Origin: Streptococcus sp. LQJ-218
GTDB taxonomy: Bacteria > Bacillota > Bacilli > Lactobacillales > Streptococcaceae
DNA length: 64,000 bases
Assembly (NCBI RefSeq): GCF_003428885.1
Contig: NZ_QQRU01000007.1
Coordinates: 78,996 to 142,995 of the forward strand
Direction of reading: 5' to 3'
Under the pieces are notes generated by a model. That model ran no database searches. It was given only the letters and a program-made list of their open reading frames with translations, and had not been told where the DNA came from. This document shows positions 44,672 to 52,765 of the stretch, piece after piece; positions within the stretch are counted from its first letter, which is position 1, and each line of letters opens with the position of its first letter. Made by a program: the position numbers and the translations under genes.

Positions 44672-45163
44672 CTATAGGGCTTTAGCAGCTGCAATTGCGG
44701 CTTCGAAGTTTGGTTCTGAGTTGATATTGTCCACGTATTCAACGTAGCGAATCGTATTGTCAGTATCGAGGACAAAGACTGCGCGTGCCAAAAAGTGCCA
44801 CTCATTGATTAAGAGAGCATAATCACGTCCAAAGGAATGGTCGAAATAGTCTGAGAGCATGATGGCATTTTCAATACCTTCAGCACCGCACCAACGTTTT
44901 TGAGCAAAAGGGAGGTCCATAGAAACAGTCAAGACAACTGTGTTGTCTAGTCCAGCCAGTTCTTGGTTAAAACGACGCGTTTGAGTTGAGCAGATACCTG
45001 TATCGATAGAAGGCACGACACTCAAGACTTTTTTCTTCCCATCAAAATCAGCTAGAGATTTTTTAGAAAGATCTGTTGTAGTGAGTGAAAAGTCAAGTGC
45101 CTTGTCGCCGACTTGTAGTTGTTTACCTGTAAAGCTCACAGGATTTCCGAGAAAAGTTACCAT
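44672..45163 (-). CDS. tpx: Thiol peroxidase
   Basis: An atypical 2-Cys peroxiredoxin that reduces peroxides, called psaD in pneumococcus. 163 residues: peroxidatic Cys in [15 protein letters not shown], resolving Cys in [12 protein letters not shown], and the N-terminal [19 protein letters not shown]. The ATG at 45163 has ggag upstream; a longer reading from 45190 is rejected. It follows psaBCA but has its own promoter and a hairpin in between, so its supply can be separated from manganese control. Confidence 0.95.
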   Translation of the reverse strand: MVTFLGNPVSFTGKQLQVGDKALDFSLTTTDLSKKSLADFDGKKKVLSVVPSIDTGICSTQTRRFNQELAGLDNTVVLTVSMDLPFAQKRWCGAEGIENAIMLSDYFDHSFGRDYALLINEWHFLARAVFVLDTDNTIRYVEYVDNINSEPNFEAAIAAAKAL

Positions 45164-45188
45164 AAAATACTCCAATCTTTTTTCTTCC

Positions 45189-45218
45189 ATTTTAGCTGAA
45201 ACAGCCAGAATTTTCCAA
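45189..45218 (-). promoter_or_regulatory. Promoter of tpx
   Basis: On the minus strand: TTGGAA (45218-45213), 18 bases, TAAAAT (45194-45189), 26 bases before the ATG. Confidence 0.6.
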
Positions 45219-45244
45219 TGATTTGACTGGAAATATGGACATAG

Positions 45245-45277
45245 AAAAACGCCAGCTCACGTGAGAATGACGTTTTT
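45245..45277 (-). terminator. Hairpin between psaA and tpx
   Basis: AAAAACG and CGTTTTT enclose a CTCACGTGAG palindrome. It follows the psaA stop by 6 bases and probably ends most psaBCA transcripts. Confidence 0.7.
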
Positions 45278-45283
45278 AGAAAT

Positions 45284-46213
45284 TTATTTAGATAATCCTT
45301 CAGAAATCTTGTCAAGGTTGTATTTCATCATGTTGTAGTAGCTGTCGCCTTCTTTACCTTGTTCTGCGATAGAGTCAGTAAAGATTTGAGCGTAGATTGG
45401 GATATTTGTGTCTTGTGAAACAGTCTTCATTGGACGGTCATCCACACTTGATTCTACAAAGAGTGATGGAACTTTTGTCTGACGAAGTTTTTCAACCAAG
45501 GTCTTGATTTGCTCAGGAGTTCCTTCTTCTTCAGTATTGATTTCCCAGATGTAGGCACTTGGGACACCATAGGCTTTAGAGAAGTATTTGAATGCTCCTT
45601 CGCTGGTTACAATGAGTTTCTTTTCAGCAGGGATGTTATTAAATTTATCCTTACTTTCTTTATCAAGTTTGTCTAACTTATCAGTATATTCTTTGAGATT
45701 TTTTTCATAAAATTCTTTGTTGTTAGGGTCTTTGGCGCTCAATTGTTTGGCAATATTTTTAGCAAAGATAATCCCATTTTCAAGGTTAAGCCAAGCGTGT
45801 GGGTCTTCTTTTCCTTTTTCATTTTTTCCTTCAAGGTAGATAACTTCAACGCCTTCGCTGACTGCAAAGTAGTCTTTATTTTCAGTTTTCTTGGCATTTT
45901 CTACCAATTTTGTAAACCAGGCATTGCCACCTGTTTCAAGGTTGATGCCGTTGTAGAAAATGAGGTCAGCCTCAGAAGTTTTCTTAACATCTTCAGGGAG
46001 TGGTTCGTATTCGTGTGGGTCTTGACCAATCGGAACGATACTGTGAAGATCAATCTTGTCACCAGCAATATTTTTAGTAATATCAGCGATGATAGAGTTT
46101 GTAGCAACAACTTTTAGTTTTTGACCAGAAGCTGCATCTTTTTTTCCGCTAGCACATGCTACAAGAACAATAACGGAAAGAAAGAGAGCGAATAATGTAC
46201 CTAATTTTTTCAT
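45284..46213 (-). CDS. psaA: Manganese ABC importer, binding lipoprotein PsaA
   Basis: 309 residues. Signal peptide with lipobox VACAS (Cys20), then a cluster A-I metal-binding fold with the Mn ligands: His in GQDPHEYEP, His in KEDPHAWLN, Glu in SSVDDRPMK's neighbourhood (FVESSVDD) and Asp in QIFTDSIAE. Site ttggagga before the ATG at 46213. Takes up manganese and is linked to oxidative stress resistance and adhesion. Encoded last in psaBCA. Confidence 0.97.
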   Translation of the reverse strand: MKKLGTLFALFLSVIVLVACASGKKDAASGQKLKVVATNSIIADITKNIAGDKIDLHSIVPIGQDPHEYEPLPEDVKKTSEADLIFYNGINLETGGNAWFTKLVENAKKTENKDYFAVSEGVEVIYLEGKNEKGKEDPHAWLNLENGIIFAKNIAKQLSAKDPNNKEFYEKNLKEYTDKLDKLDKESKDKFNNIPAEKKLIVTSEGAFKYFSKAYGVPSAYIWEINTEEEGTPEQIKTLVEKLRQTKVPSLFVESSVDDRPMKTVSQDTNIPIYAQIFTDSIAEQGKEGDSYYNMMKYNLDKISEGLSK

Positions 46214-46244
46214 TAGATCCTCCAATTTATTGGGGCATTGCCCC

Positions 46245-47093
46245 TTATTTTAACAAATGTTTATTTTTTAGTTTCAAATATCGTTGTTTTGGAGCGATAA
46301 AGAAGCTAATGAGAAAGAAACTAGCAGCTGTAAGCACGATACTAGAACCTGCCGCAAGGTTAAAGCTATAACCGATAAAGAGTCCCAAAACTGAAGCTAT
46401 AGCTCCAAAGGTTGAGGAAAGAAAAATCATGCTTTTCAGGCTATTAGCATAGAGATAAGCAGTTGCAGCTGGGGTAATCAGCATGGCTACAATCAGGATA
46501 GTTCCAACACTTTGCATGGCTGTCACAGACACGAGAGTCAGGAGTACCATGAGAAGGTAGTGATAGAAATTGACAGGCATTCCCATGGCTTTAGCCAAGA
46601 GTTCATCAAAGGAAGTGATCAAGAGTTGCTTGAAGAAAATCCAGATTAACAAGAGAATGGCTGCCCCCACACCCATAGTAATAAACATATCCGTATCTTG
46701 GACGGCTAGGATATTACCAAAAAGGATATGGAAAAGGTCAGTTGAACTTTTAGCGACACTAATCAAGATGATACCGAGGGCTAAGAAAGAAGAAAAGGTA
46801 ATGCCGATGGCGGTATCGCTTTTGATAATCGAGTTTCCCTTGATATAGGTAATGATGATAGCAGCGAGTAGTCCAAAGACAATGGCTCCAACAAAGAAGT
46901 CAATGCCCAAGATAAAGGAGAGGGCTACACCTGGTAAGACAGCATGTGAAATGGCATCTCCCATGAGTGACATCCCACGTAGGATGATGAAACATCCCAC
47001 AGCTCCAGCTACGATCCCGATGACAATAGCTGTTATCAAGGCATTTTGTAGGAAATGGAATTTTTGCAATCCATCTATAAATTCTGCAATCAT
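46245..47093 (-). CDS. psaC: Manganese ABC importer, permease PsaC
   Basis: 282 residues with about eight to nine membrane helices and the family-3 metal permease features [33 protein letters not shown] and [27 protein letters not shown]. Overlaps psaB by four bases, so the two are translationally coupled; psaA follows after 31 bases. Confidence 0.95.
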   Translation of the reverse strand: MIAEFIDGLQKFHFLQNALITAIVIGIVAGAVGCFIILRGMSLMGDAISHAVLPGVALSFILGIDFFVGAIVFGLLAAIIITYIKGNSIIKSDTAIGITFSSFLALGIILISVAKSSTDLFHILFGNILAVQDTDMFITMGVGAAILLLIWIFFKQLLITSFDELLAKAMGMPVNFYHYLLMVLLTLVSVTAMQSVGTILIVAMLITPAATAYLYANSLKSMIFLSSTFGAIASVLGLFIGYSFNLAAGSSIVLTAASFFLISFFIAPKQRYLKLKNKHLLK

Positions 47094-47812
47094 AGGTCAC
47101 CTCCATTGAAAAAGAGTCGATTACCGTAAGCTTCTTTGAGATTGGCTTCGGTAAAGGTTTCTTTGGTTGGACCAAAAGCAATCACTTCTCGATTGACAAG
47201 TAAGACTTGATCGAAGTAGTGGGGAACCTTGCTGAGGTCGTGGTGAACGATAAGGACCGTCTTGCCAGCTTTTTTCAGATCTCTCAGCGTATTCATGATG
47301 ATTTCCTCACTGACAGAATCAATCCCAACAAAAGGTTCATCCAGTAAGATATAGTCGGCTTCTTGAACTAAACATCTGGCAATCAAGACCCGCTGGAATT
47401 GACCTCCAGACAGTTGACTGATTTGACGTTCTGCGTAGTCAGCTAGGCCGACGATTTCAAGGGCTTCTTGCACTTTCTTCCAATGTTTAGCATTTAAACT
47501 GCGAAAGAGAGGGATAGAAGGAAAGAGTCCTAGCGAGACGCATTCCTTGACCTTGATGGGAAAGTTGTAGTCGATATTGATTTTTTGTTCGACATAGGCA
47601 ATTCGGTGTAAGGATTTTTTAACTTCCTTGTCATCGAGAAATGCCTGACCTTGATGTGGGATAATTCCCAGCATACCTTTTAATAATGTTGATTTTCCAG
47701 CACCGTTTGGACCAATGATACCGGTAATTGTTGGTCCTTGGAGCACTAGTGAAATATCCTTTAGTGCCAACGTTTCTTTGTAGGAGACACTGAGGTTTTC
47801 GATACGTATCAT
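47090..47812 (-). CDS. psaB: Manganese ABC importer, ATPase PsaB
   Basis: 240 residues: Walker [12 protein letters not shown], signature [14 protein letters not shown], Walker [12 protein letters not shown] and H-loop VHHDLS. First gene of the psa operon. A strong site (caggagg) precedes the ATG. Confidence 0.95.
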   Translation of the reverse strand: MIRIENLSVSYKETLALKDISLVLQGPTITGIIGPNGAGKSTLLKGMLGIIPHQGQAFLDDKEVKKSLHRIAYVEQKINIDYNFPIKVKECVSLGLFPSIPLFRSLNAKHWKKVQEALEIVGLADYAERQISQLSGGQFQRVLIARCLVQEADYILLDEPFVGIDSVSEEIIMNTLRDLKKAGKTVLIVHHDLSKVPHYFDQVLLVNREVIAFGPTKETFTEANLKEAYGNRLFFNGGDL

Positions 47813-47836
47813 ACAGTTGTATTCCTCCTGTTTTTT

Positions 47837-47880
47837 AATATACCTTAATTTTATTTTTAAGTCAAGTTAATTTTGTAAAA
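47837..47880 (-). promoter_or_regulatory. psaBCA promoter with probable PsaR region
   Basis: On the minus strand: TTGACT (47865-47860), 17 bases, TATATT (47842-47837). AAAATTAACTTGACTTAA spans the -35 box and is the likely PsaR binding region; the operator is inferred from position and AT-rich partial symmetry. Confidence 0.75.
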
Positions 47881-47989
47881 ATTTAAAATATTAACGATTA
47901 AAATAAGAAGGTAATTCGGCAATTTTAATTGCATTCCCAAGGGATTTTTGCTAAGCTAAGAATAAGTGAAAAATGAAAGCGAGAACAAG

Positions 47990-49882
47990 ATGACACGTTA
48001 TCAAGATGATTTTTATGATGCTATAAATGGTGAATGGGAAAAGACGGCCGTCATTCCAGCTGATAAATCGAGAACAGGTGGTTTTATCGACCTTGACGAA
48101 GAAATTGAAGACCTGATGCTAGCGACAACAGACAAGTGGTTGACAGGAAAAGAGGTTCCTGATGATGCTATCTTGGCAAACTTTGTCAAATACCACCGCC
48201 TAGTTCGTGATTTTGACAAGAGAGAAGCGGACGGTATCACACCTGTCTTACCTCTTCTTAAAGAATTCCAAGAATTAGAAACTTTTGCGGATTTTGCAAG
48301 CAAACTAGCTGCATTTGAATTAGCTGGCAAACCTAACTTTCTTCCATTTGGAGTATCACCAGACTTTATGGATGCTAGAACCAATGTTCTATGGGCCAGT
48401 GCTCCAGGAACTATCTTGCCTGATACAACCTACTATGCGGAAGACCATCCACAGCGTGAGGAATTATTGAACCTTTGGAAAGAAAGTACCTCTAATCTCC
48501 TCAAAGCCTATAACTTCTCAGATGAAGAAATCAAAGATCTTTTAGAGAAACGATTGGAATTGGACCGCCGTATCGCAGCTGTCGTTCTTTCAAACGAAGA
48601 GAGTTCAGAATACGCAAAACTTTACCATCCATATGCTTACGAAGATTTCAAAAAGTTTGCACCTGCTCTACCTCTAGATGACTTTTTCCAAGCTGTTCTT
48701 GGACAAGTACCTGATAAGGTCATTGTAGATGAAGAACGTTTCTGGCAAGCAGCAGAGCAATTCTATAGTGAAGAAGCTTGGCCTCTCCTCAAGGCAAGCT
48801 TGATCTTGAGTGTGGTAAATCTTTCAACTAGCTATTTAACAGAAGAAATCCGTGTCCTGTCAGGAGCTTATAGCCGTGCGCTTTCAGGAATTCCAGAAGC
48901 CAAAGACAAGGTCAAGTCAGCCTATCAGCTAGCACAAGGACCTTTTAAACAAGCTCTTGGCCTTTGGTATGCCCACGAAAAATTCTCTCCAGAAGCCAAG
49001 GCGGATGTGGAGAAAAAAGTGGCAACTATGATTGATGTCTATAAGGAACGTTTGGCTCAGAATGACTGGCTGACTCCTGAAACTCGTGACAAGGCCATCG
49101 TCAAACTCAATGTCATTAAGCCATATATCGGCTATCCAGAAGAATTACCAGAGCGCTACAAGAACAAGGTAGTGGATGAAAATGCTAGCCTTTTTGACAA
49201 TGCTCTAGCCTTTGCGCGTGTGGAAATTAAGCACAGTTGGAGCAAGTGGAACCAGCCAGTTGACTATAAGGAGTGGGGAATGCCTGCTCATATGGTCAAC
49301 GCCTACTACAATCCACAAAAGAATTTGATTGTCTTCCCAGCCGCTATCTTACAGGCACCATTCTATGACCTACATCAGTCATCTTCTGCTAACTACGGTG
49401 GGATCGGTGCAGTTATCGCCCATGAAATTTCTCACGCCTTTGATACCAACGGAGCATCCTTTGATGAAAATGGTAGCCTCAAGGACTGGTGGACAGAGAG
49501 TGACTATGCAGCTTTCAAGGAGAAAACACAAAAAGTCATTGACCAGTTTGATGGACAAGATTCTTATGGAGCAACCATTAACGGGAAATTGACCGTATCT
49601 GAAAATGTTGCTGACCTAGGAGGAATCGCTGCAGCGCTAGAAGCTGCCAAGAGAGAACCAGACTTCTCAGCTGAAGAGTTCTTCCATAACTTTGCTCGTA
49701 TCTGGCGAATGAAAGGTCGCCCAGAGTTGATGAAACTCATGGCTAGTGTTGATGTGCACGCACCAGCTAAACTCCGTGTTAACATCCAAGTGCCAAACTT
49801 TGATGACTTCTTTACAACCTATGATGTCAAAGAAGGTGACGGAATGTGGCGCTCACCAGAAGACCGCGTGATTATTTGGTAA
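47990..49882 (+). CDS. pepO: Endopeptidase O (M13 family)
   Basis: A neprilysin-like zinc metalloendopeptidase of 630 residues. Zinc motif HEISH (His478) in VIAHEISHAFDTNGASFDENG, third ligand in ENVADLGGIAAALEAA, substrate-binding NAYYNPQKN, and C-terminal NIQVPNFDDFFTTY. No signal peptide is seen, although pneumococcal PepO is reported at the surface and in the medium. The ATG at 47990 starts the family sequence MTRYQDDFYDAINGEWEK; a GTG at 47966 is less likely. Monocistronic. Confidence 0.95.
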   Translation: MTRYQDDFYDAINGEWEKTAVIPADKSRTGGFIDLDEEIEDLMLATTDKWLTGKEVPDDAILANFVKYHRLVRDFDKREADGITPVLPLLKEFQELETFADFASKLAAFELAGKPNFLPFGVSPDFMDARTNVLWASAPGTILPDTTYYAEDHPQREELLNLWKESTSNLLKAYNFSDEEIKDLLEKRLELDRRIAAVVLSNEESSEYAKLYHPYAYEDFKKFAPALPLDDFFQAVLGQVPDKVIVDEERFWQAAEQFYSEEAWPLLKASLILSVVNLSTSYLTEEIRVLSGAYSRALSGIPEAKDKVKSAYQLAQGPFKQALGLWYAHEKFSPEAKADVEKKVATMIDVYKERLAQNDWLTPETRDKAIVKLNVIKPYIGYPEELPERYKNKVVDENASLFDNALAFARVEIKHSWSKWNQPVDYKEWGMPAHMVNAYYNPQKNLIVFPAAILQAPFYDLHQSSSANYGGIGAVIAHEISHAFDTNGASFDENGSLKDWWTESDYAAFKEKTQKVIDQFDGQDSYGATINGKLTVSENVADLGGIAAALEAAKREPDFSAEEFFHNFARIWRMKGRPELMKLMASVDVHAPAKLRVNIQVPNFDDFFTTYDVKEGDGMWRSPEDRVIIW

Positions 49883-49903
49883 TGTAAAAAATCTAGTCAT
49901 CAG

Positions 49904-49950
49904 AAAAAGGCATCCAATCAGGTGTGAAAACCTTGATAGGATGCCTTTTG
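49904..49950 (+). terminator. Terminator after pepO
   Basis: AAAAAGGCATCC and GGATGCCTTTTG pair with a 23-base loop. Confidence 0.85.
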
Positions 49951-49979
49951 TAATGGAAAGATTTGCTGTATAATTTACT

Positions 49980-50093
49980 TATACTCTTCGAAAATCAATT
50001 CAACCACGTCAGCTTTATCTGCAACCTCAAAGTGGTACTTTGAGCAACCTGCGGTTAGCTTCCTAGTTTGCTCTTTGATTTTTATTGAGTATT
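49980..50093 (+). repeat. BOX element with partial boxB
   Basis: ATACTCTTCGAAAATCAATT to TTTTATTGAGTATTA. Between boxA and boxC lies a partial boxB (caacctcaaagtggtacttt). The right end is 29 bases from the stop of the convergent hydrolase gene. Confidence 0.85.
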
Positions 50094-50122
50094 AAATTGC
50101 GAAATTGATTGTCATCATCTTG

Positions 50123-50752
50123 CTAGAAAAAAGGATTGAAGGTTTTTTCGTGAGCGATGGTCGTAGCTGGACCATGCCCTGGATAGACATCATAGTTTGG
50201 TAGGGTGAAGAGTTGGGTCTGGATGCTATGAAGGAGTTGCTCCATGCTACCAGTCGGAAGATCAGTTCGTCCAATTGTTTCACGGAAAAGAGCATCACCT
50301 GTCAAGACTAGGTGAGCATCAGGAAAGACGATAGAAACACCACCGATAGAGTGACCTGGTGTTGGCAAGACAGTAAAACGAAATTCCTCTAGTTGGTATT
50401 CTTCATGAAAGACAAAGGTGTGTTCTGCAGGTTTTGCGACCACATCTTCCATATCATCGTGACGAGGGAGACCAGAGAGATTATCGACAGGAGTATAGAG
50501 CCAGCTGGCTTCACTCTCTGCGATATAGACAGGGGGATTGCCAAAAGTCTTGCGCACCAAGTCCAGACTCATGATATGGTCATAATGAGCGTGGGTCAAT
50601 AGAATAGCGCAGATCGGTTTGTTGATGTTCTCTATTGTCTGACGAATGGCGTCCCAATGGCTACCAGGATCGACGACGATGAGGTGTTTTTCGCCTTCCA
50701 AGTAATAGGTATTTTCATAAGCAACAGGATTCACGGTTTTATGGATTTTCAT
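50123..50752 (-). CDS. MBL-fold metallo-hydrolase (glyoxalase II-like)
   Basis: 209 residues. Metal motif THAHYDHIMS, second-site His in LPTPGHSIGGVSI, Asp in VLTGDALFRETIG, and the last His in YPGHGPATTIAHE. This YcbL/GloB-like subfamily often hydrolyses thioesters such as S-lactoylglutathione, but the substrate here is unproven. The start at 50752 has ggagc upstream; a longer reading from 50803 is rejected. BOX elements lie on both sides. Confidence 0.88.
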   Translation of the reverse strand: MKIHKTVNPVAYENTYYLEGEKHLIVVDPGSHWDAIRQTIENINKPICAILLTHAHYDHIMSLDLVRKTFGNPPVYIAESEASWLYTPVDNLSGLPRHDDMEDVVAKPAEHTFVFHEEYQLEEFRFTVLPTPGHSIGGVSIVFPDAHLVLTGDALFRETIGRTDLPTGSMEQLLHSIQTQLFTLPNYDVYPGHGPATTIAHEKTFNPFF

Positions 50753-50779
50753 ACTAGCTCCAATCTTAAAGAATGTACT

Positions 50780-50894
50780 AATACTCTTCGAAAATCTCTT
50801 CAAACCGCGTCAACTTTATCTTCAACCTCAAAGCGGTGCTTTAAGCAACCTGCGGCTAGTTTCCTAGTTTGCTCTTTGATTTTCATTGAGTATA
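50780..50894 (+). repeat. BOX element with partial boxB
   Basis: ATACTCTTCGAAAATCTCTT to ATTTTCATTGAGTATA, with a partial boxB (caacctcaaagcggtgcttt). It lies 28 bases before the hydrolase start on the other strand, in its promoter region. Confidence 0.87.
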
Positions 50895-50969
50895 AATTAA
50901 GTATAGCACAGTTGGGGAGAATAAGCATAAAAAGGGAATAGTTCTAGAAAGAAGAACTAGATTTAGATA

Positions 50970-51000
50970 AAAAAATAAGCCCCGAATGAGTTCGAGGCTT
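50970..51000 (-). terminator. Terminator of the amidase gene
   Basis: On the minus strand: AAGCCTCGAA, loop, TTCGGGGCTT, then ATTTTTTTATC, 8 bases after the stop. Confidence 0.85.
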
Positions 51001-51008
51001 AAACTGTT

Positions 51009-52442
51009 TTAATTGCCAGCATAATATTTTTGGATTCCCTTGACAATCCCTTCAACTAGTTTATCTTGGTAGTCACTACTGCAGATTTTTTGGTTTTCTT
51101 CTGGATTATCCATATAGCCCATCTCTAGCAAAACAGCTGGTTTAGCTGTTTCACGAAGAACAGCAAAGGTTGCTTGCAAGAGCCCGGCATCTCTAGCTCC
51201 AGTTTCAGCTAGCAGTGAAGAATGGATATCGGCTGCGAGACGATTGCTTTCACTCATCCGTTCAGGATTGTTGTGCCAATCCTTGTTAATCTTGCTAGGG
51301 AAACCAGGTTCATCCTTGTAAGAATAGGTCTGGATACCTAGGTTAATGGTTGTATCATTCCCTTTTGCATTGAAATGAAGGCTGATGAAAAAGTCAGCAT
51401 TAGTCTTGTTGACCATACGAGAACGTTCGGTAATAAAATCAACGTCTACATCACTGTCTCGAGAGGTGAGAACGGTATAGCCGAGTCCTTCTAGTCGTTT
51501 ACGTAGCTTACGATAAACTTGTAGGTTCAATTCTTTCTCAGCTATGCCATAGTAATAAGCCCCGCGATCCTTACCACCGTGTCCTGGATCGAGAAAGATA
51601 GTTTTAGAGTAATGTCCTTTTTGAAAACCTTGTGCTAATTCACGAACCCATTTTCCATTCCCTTGGAAGAGCTGGTTTTTACCATCCACCGCATAGGTTC
51701 CTGTAACATACACACCATCGTCTTTAAGATAGTACCAAGCTTGATAGTCTGGGTCATAAATCCATTCCTTATGGGCCATGTAGCCACCAGATTTTAGATA
51801 GTAGGAACCAATCCATTGTTTTTGGGCATAGCGTCCGCCAGATTTTAGGTAAAACCAACTAGAGTAGCTTTGGTCGTAGACCCATTCCTTATCTGCCATA
51901 GCACCGCTGGATTTGAGGTAGTAATCGTCTTTCCAGACATTGGACAACATTCTACCATAGCCATCAAAAGCATACCACTTGCCATTGATTTGGCTCCATT
52001 GGTTGGATAAATATTTACCTGAACCATTGATATAGTACCAATTATTTCCCATTTGGTACCAGCTGTTTTCAAGCAAGTAGCCATGACTATCAAAGAAATA
52101 ACCATCATAGAGAGTATCTGTAAATTTGACCCCAGTTTGACTATAAAAAGTCCACTTGTTCCCTTCTTTTACCCAGCCAGTCTGTAGAGGTTGATTGGGT
52201 TTGGTTTCCCTAGAAAGAGAAGGTTTGCTTTCTTGCTCACTTGAAGTAGCTGTACTTGACGAAGTTTCTGTATTAGCTTGAGAACTGCTAGTATAAGCAT
52301 TTGTAGAACTGCTTGTTGAGCTACTGGGTGAACTAGTCATAGAGCTAGTAGTGGAACGACTCGTATCATCAGCTAAAACGACTTGGTTTGATAAGCCAAG
52401 AATAGCCAAAGTTAAAAGTGTCAGTCTTTTGTGTGATTTCAT
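51009..52442 (-). CDS. Choline-binding N-acetylmuramoyl-L-alanine amidase (Amidase_3)
   Basis: 477 residues, secreted. Signal peptide about 1-24 (LAILGLSNQVVLA then DD), a Ser/Thr-rich linker (about 27-85), eight or so aromatic choline-binding-type repeats (WYQMGNNWYYINGSGKYLS, WVYDQSYSSWFYLKSGG and others, about 88-265), and a C-terminal Amidase_3 domain from about 280. The zinc site is complete: His in LDPGHGGKD, Glu in GIAEKELN, His in ISLHFNAKG, plus the catalytic Glu in LLEMGYMDNPEE. It should cut the stem peptide from glycan while held on teichoic acid choline. The order differs from LytA (repeats first, and a different catalytic family). The expected pneumococcal neighbours, hydrolase and rsh, flank it directly, so it is an insertion. 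Confidence 0.9.
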   Translation of the reverse strand: MKSHKRLTLLTLAILGLSNQVVLADDTSRSTTSSMTSSPSSSTSSSTNAYTSSSQANTETSSSTATSSEQESKPSLSRETKPNQPLQTGWVKEGNKWTFYSQTGVKFTDTLYDGYFFDSHGYLLENSWYQMGNNWYYINGSGKYLSNQWSQINGKWYAFDGYGRMLSNVWKDDYYLKSSGAMADKEWVYDQSYSSWFYLKSGGRYAQKQWIGSYYLKSGGYMAHKEWIYDPDYQAWYYLKDDGVYVTGTYAVDGKNQLFQGNGKWVRELAQGFQKGHYSKTIFLDPGHGGKDRGAYYYGIAEKELNLQVYRKLRKRLEGLGYTVLTSRDSDVDVDFITERSRMVNKTNADFFISLHFNAKGNDTTINLGIQTYSYKDEPGFPSKINKDWHNNPERMSESNRLAADIHSSLLAETGARDAGLLQATFAVLRETAKPAVLLEMGYMDNPEENQKICSSDYQDKLVEGIVKGIQKYYAGN

Positions 52443-52505
52443 CTTGTTTGCCTTTCTAGAGAAATGAAATTTCAGTAATTATCGTAAAAAACTGTTCTTA
52501 TTACC

Positions 52506-52511
52506 ATTATA
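52506..52511 (-). promoter_or_regulatory. Probable -10 box of the amidase gene
   Basis: TATAAT on the minus strand within GTGTATAATGG, 64 bases before the start. No convincing -35 was found. Confidence 0.4.
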
Positions 52512-52732
52512 CACTAAAAAAGTTAGAAAATTACCAAAATATCAAACCTTATTTATTGAAAAAAGAAGAATGTGTTTTCATTTTCCTGACTTTTAGTGTA
52601 GCCTATATCAAAAAAGATAGATGAAAATCAGATAATTTTATTATTTTAGTGTGAATCTTTTTTATCCTCCTTCCCAACAACTTGAATAAGCTTTAGAATC
52701 CTCTTTTTCTAGTTTTCATATCCTCAAAAAAG

Positions 52733-52741
52733 TGTTAAAAT
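52733..52741 (+). promoter_or_regulatory. Extended -10 promoter before rsh
   Basis: TGT TAAAAT, 25 bases before the ATG. The remaining part of 52443-52732 is AT-rich divergent promoter DNA with nothing else recognised. Confidence 0.5.
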
Positions 52742-52765
52742 GGTAGGAAGAATGGGAGAGTTTGC

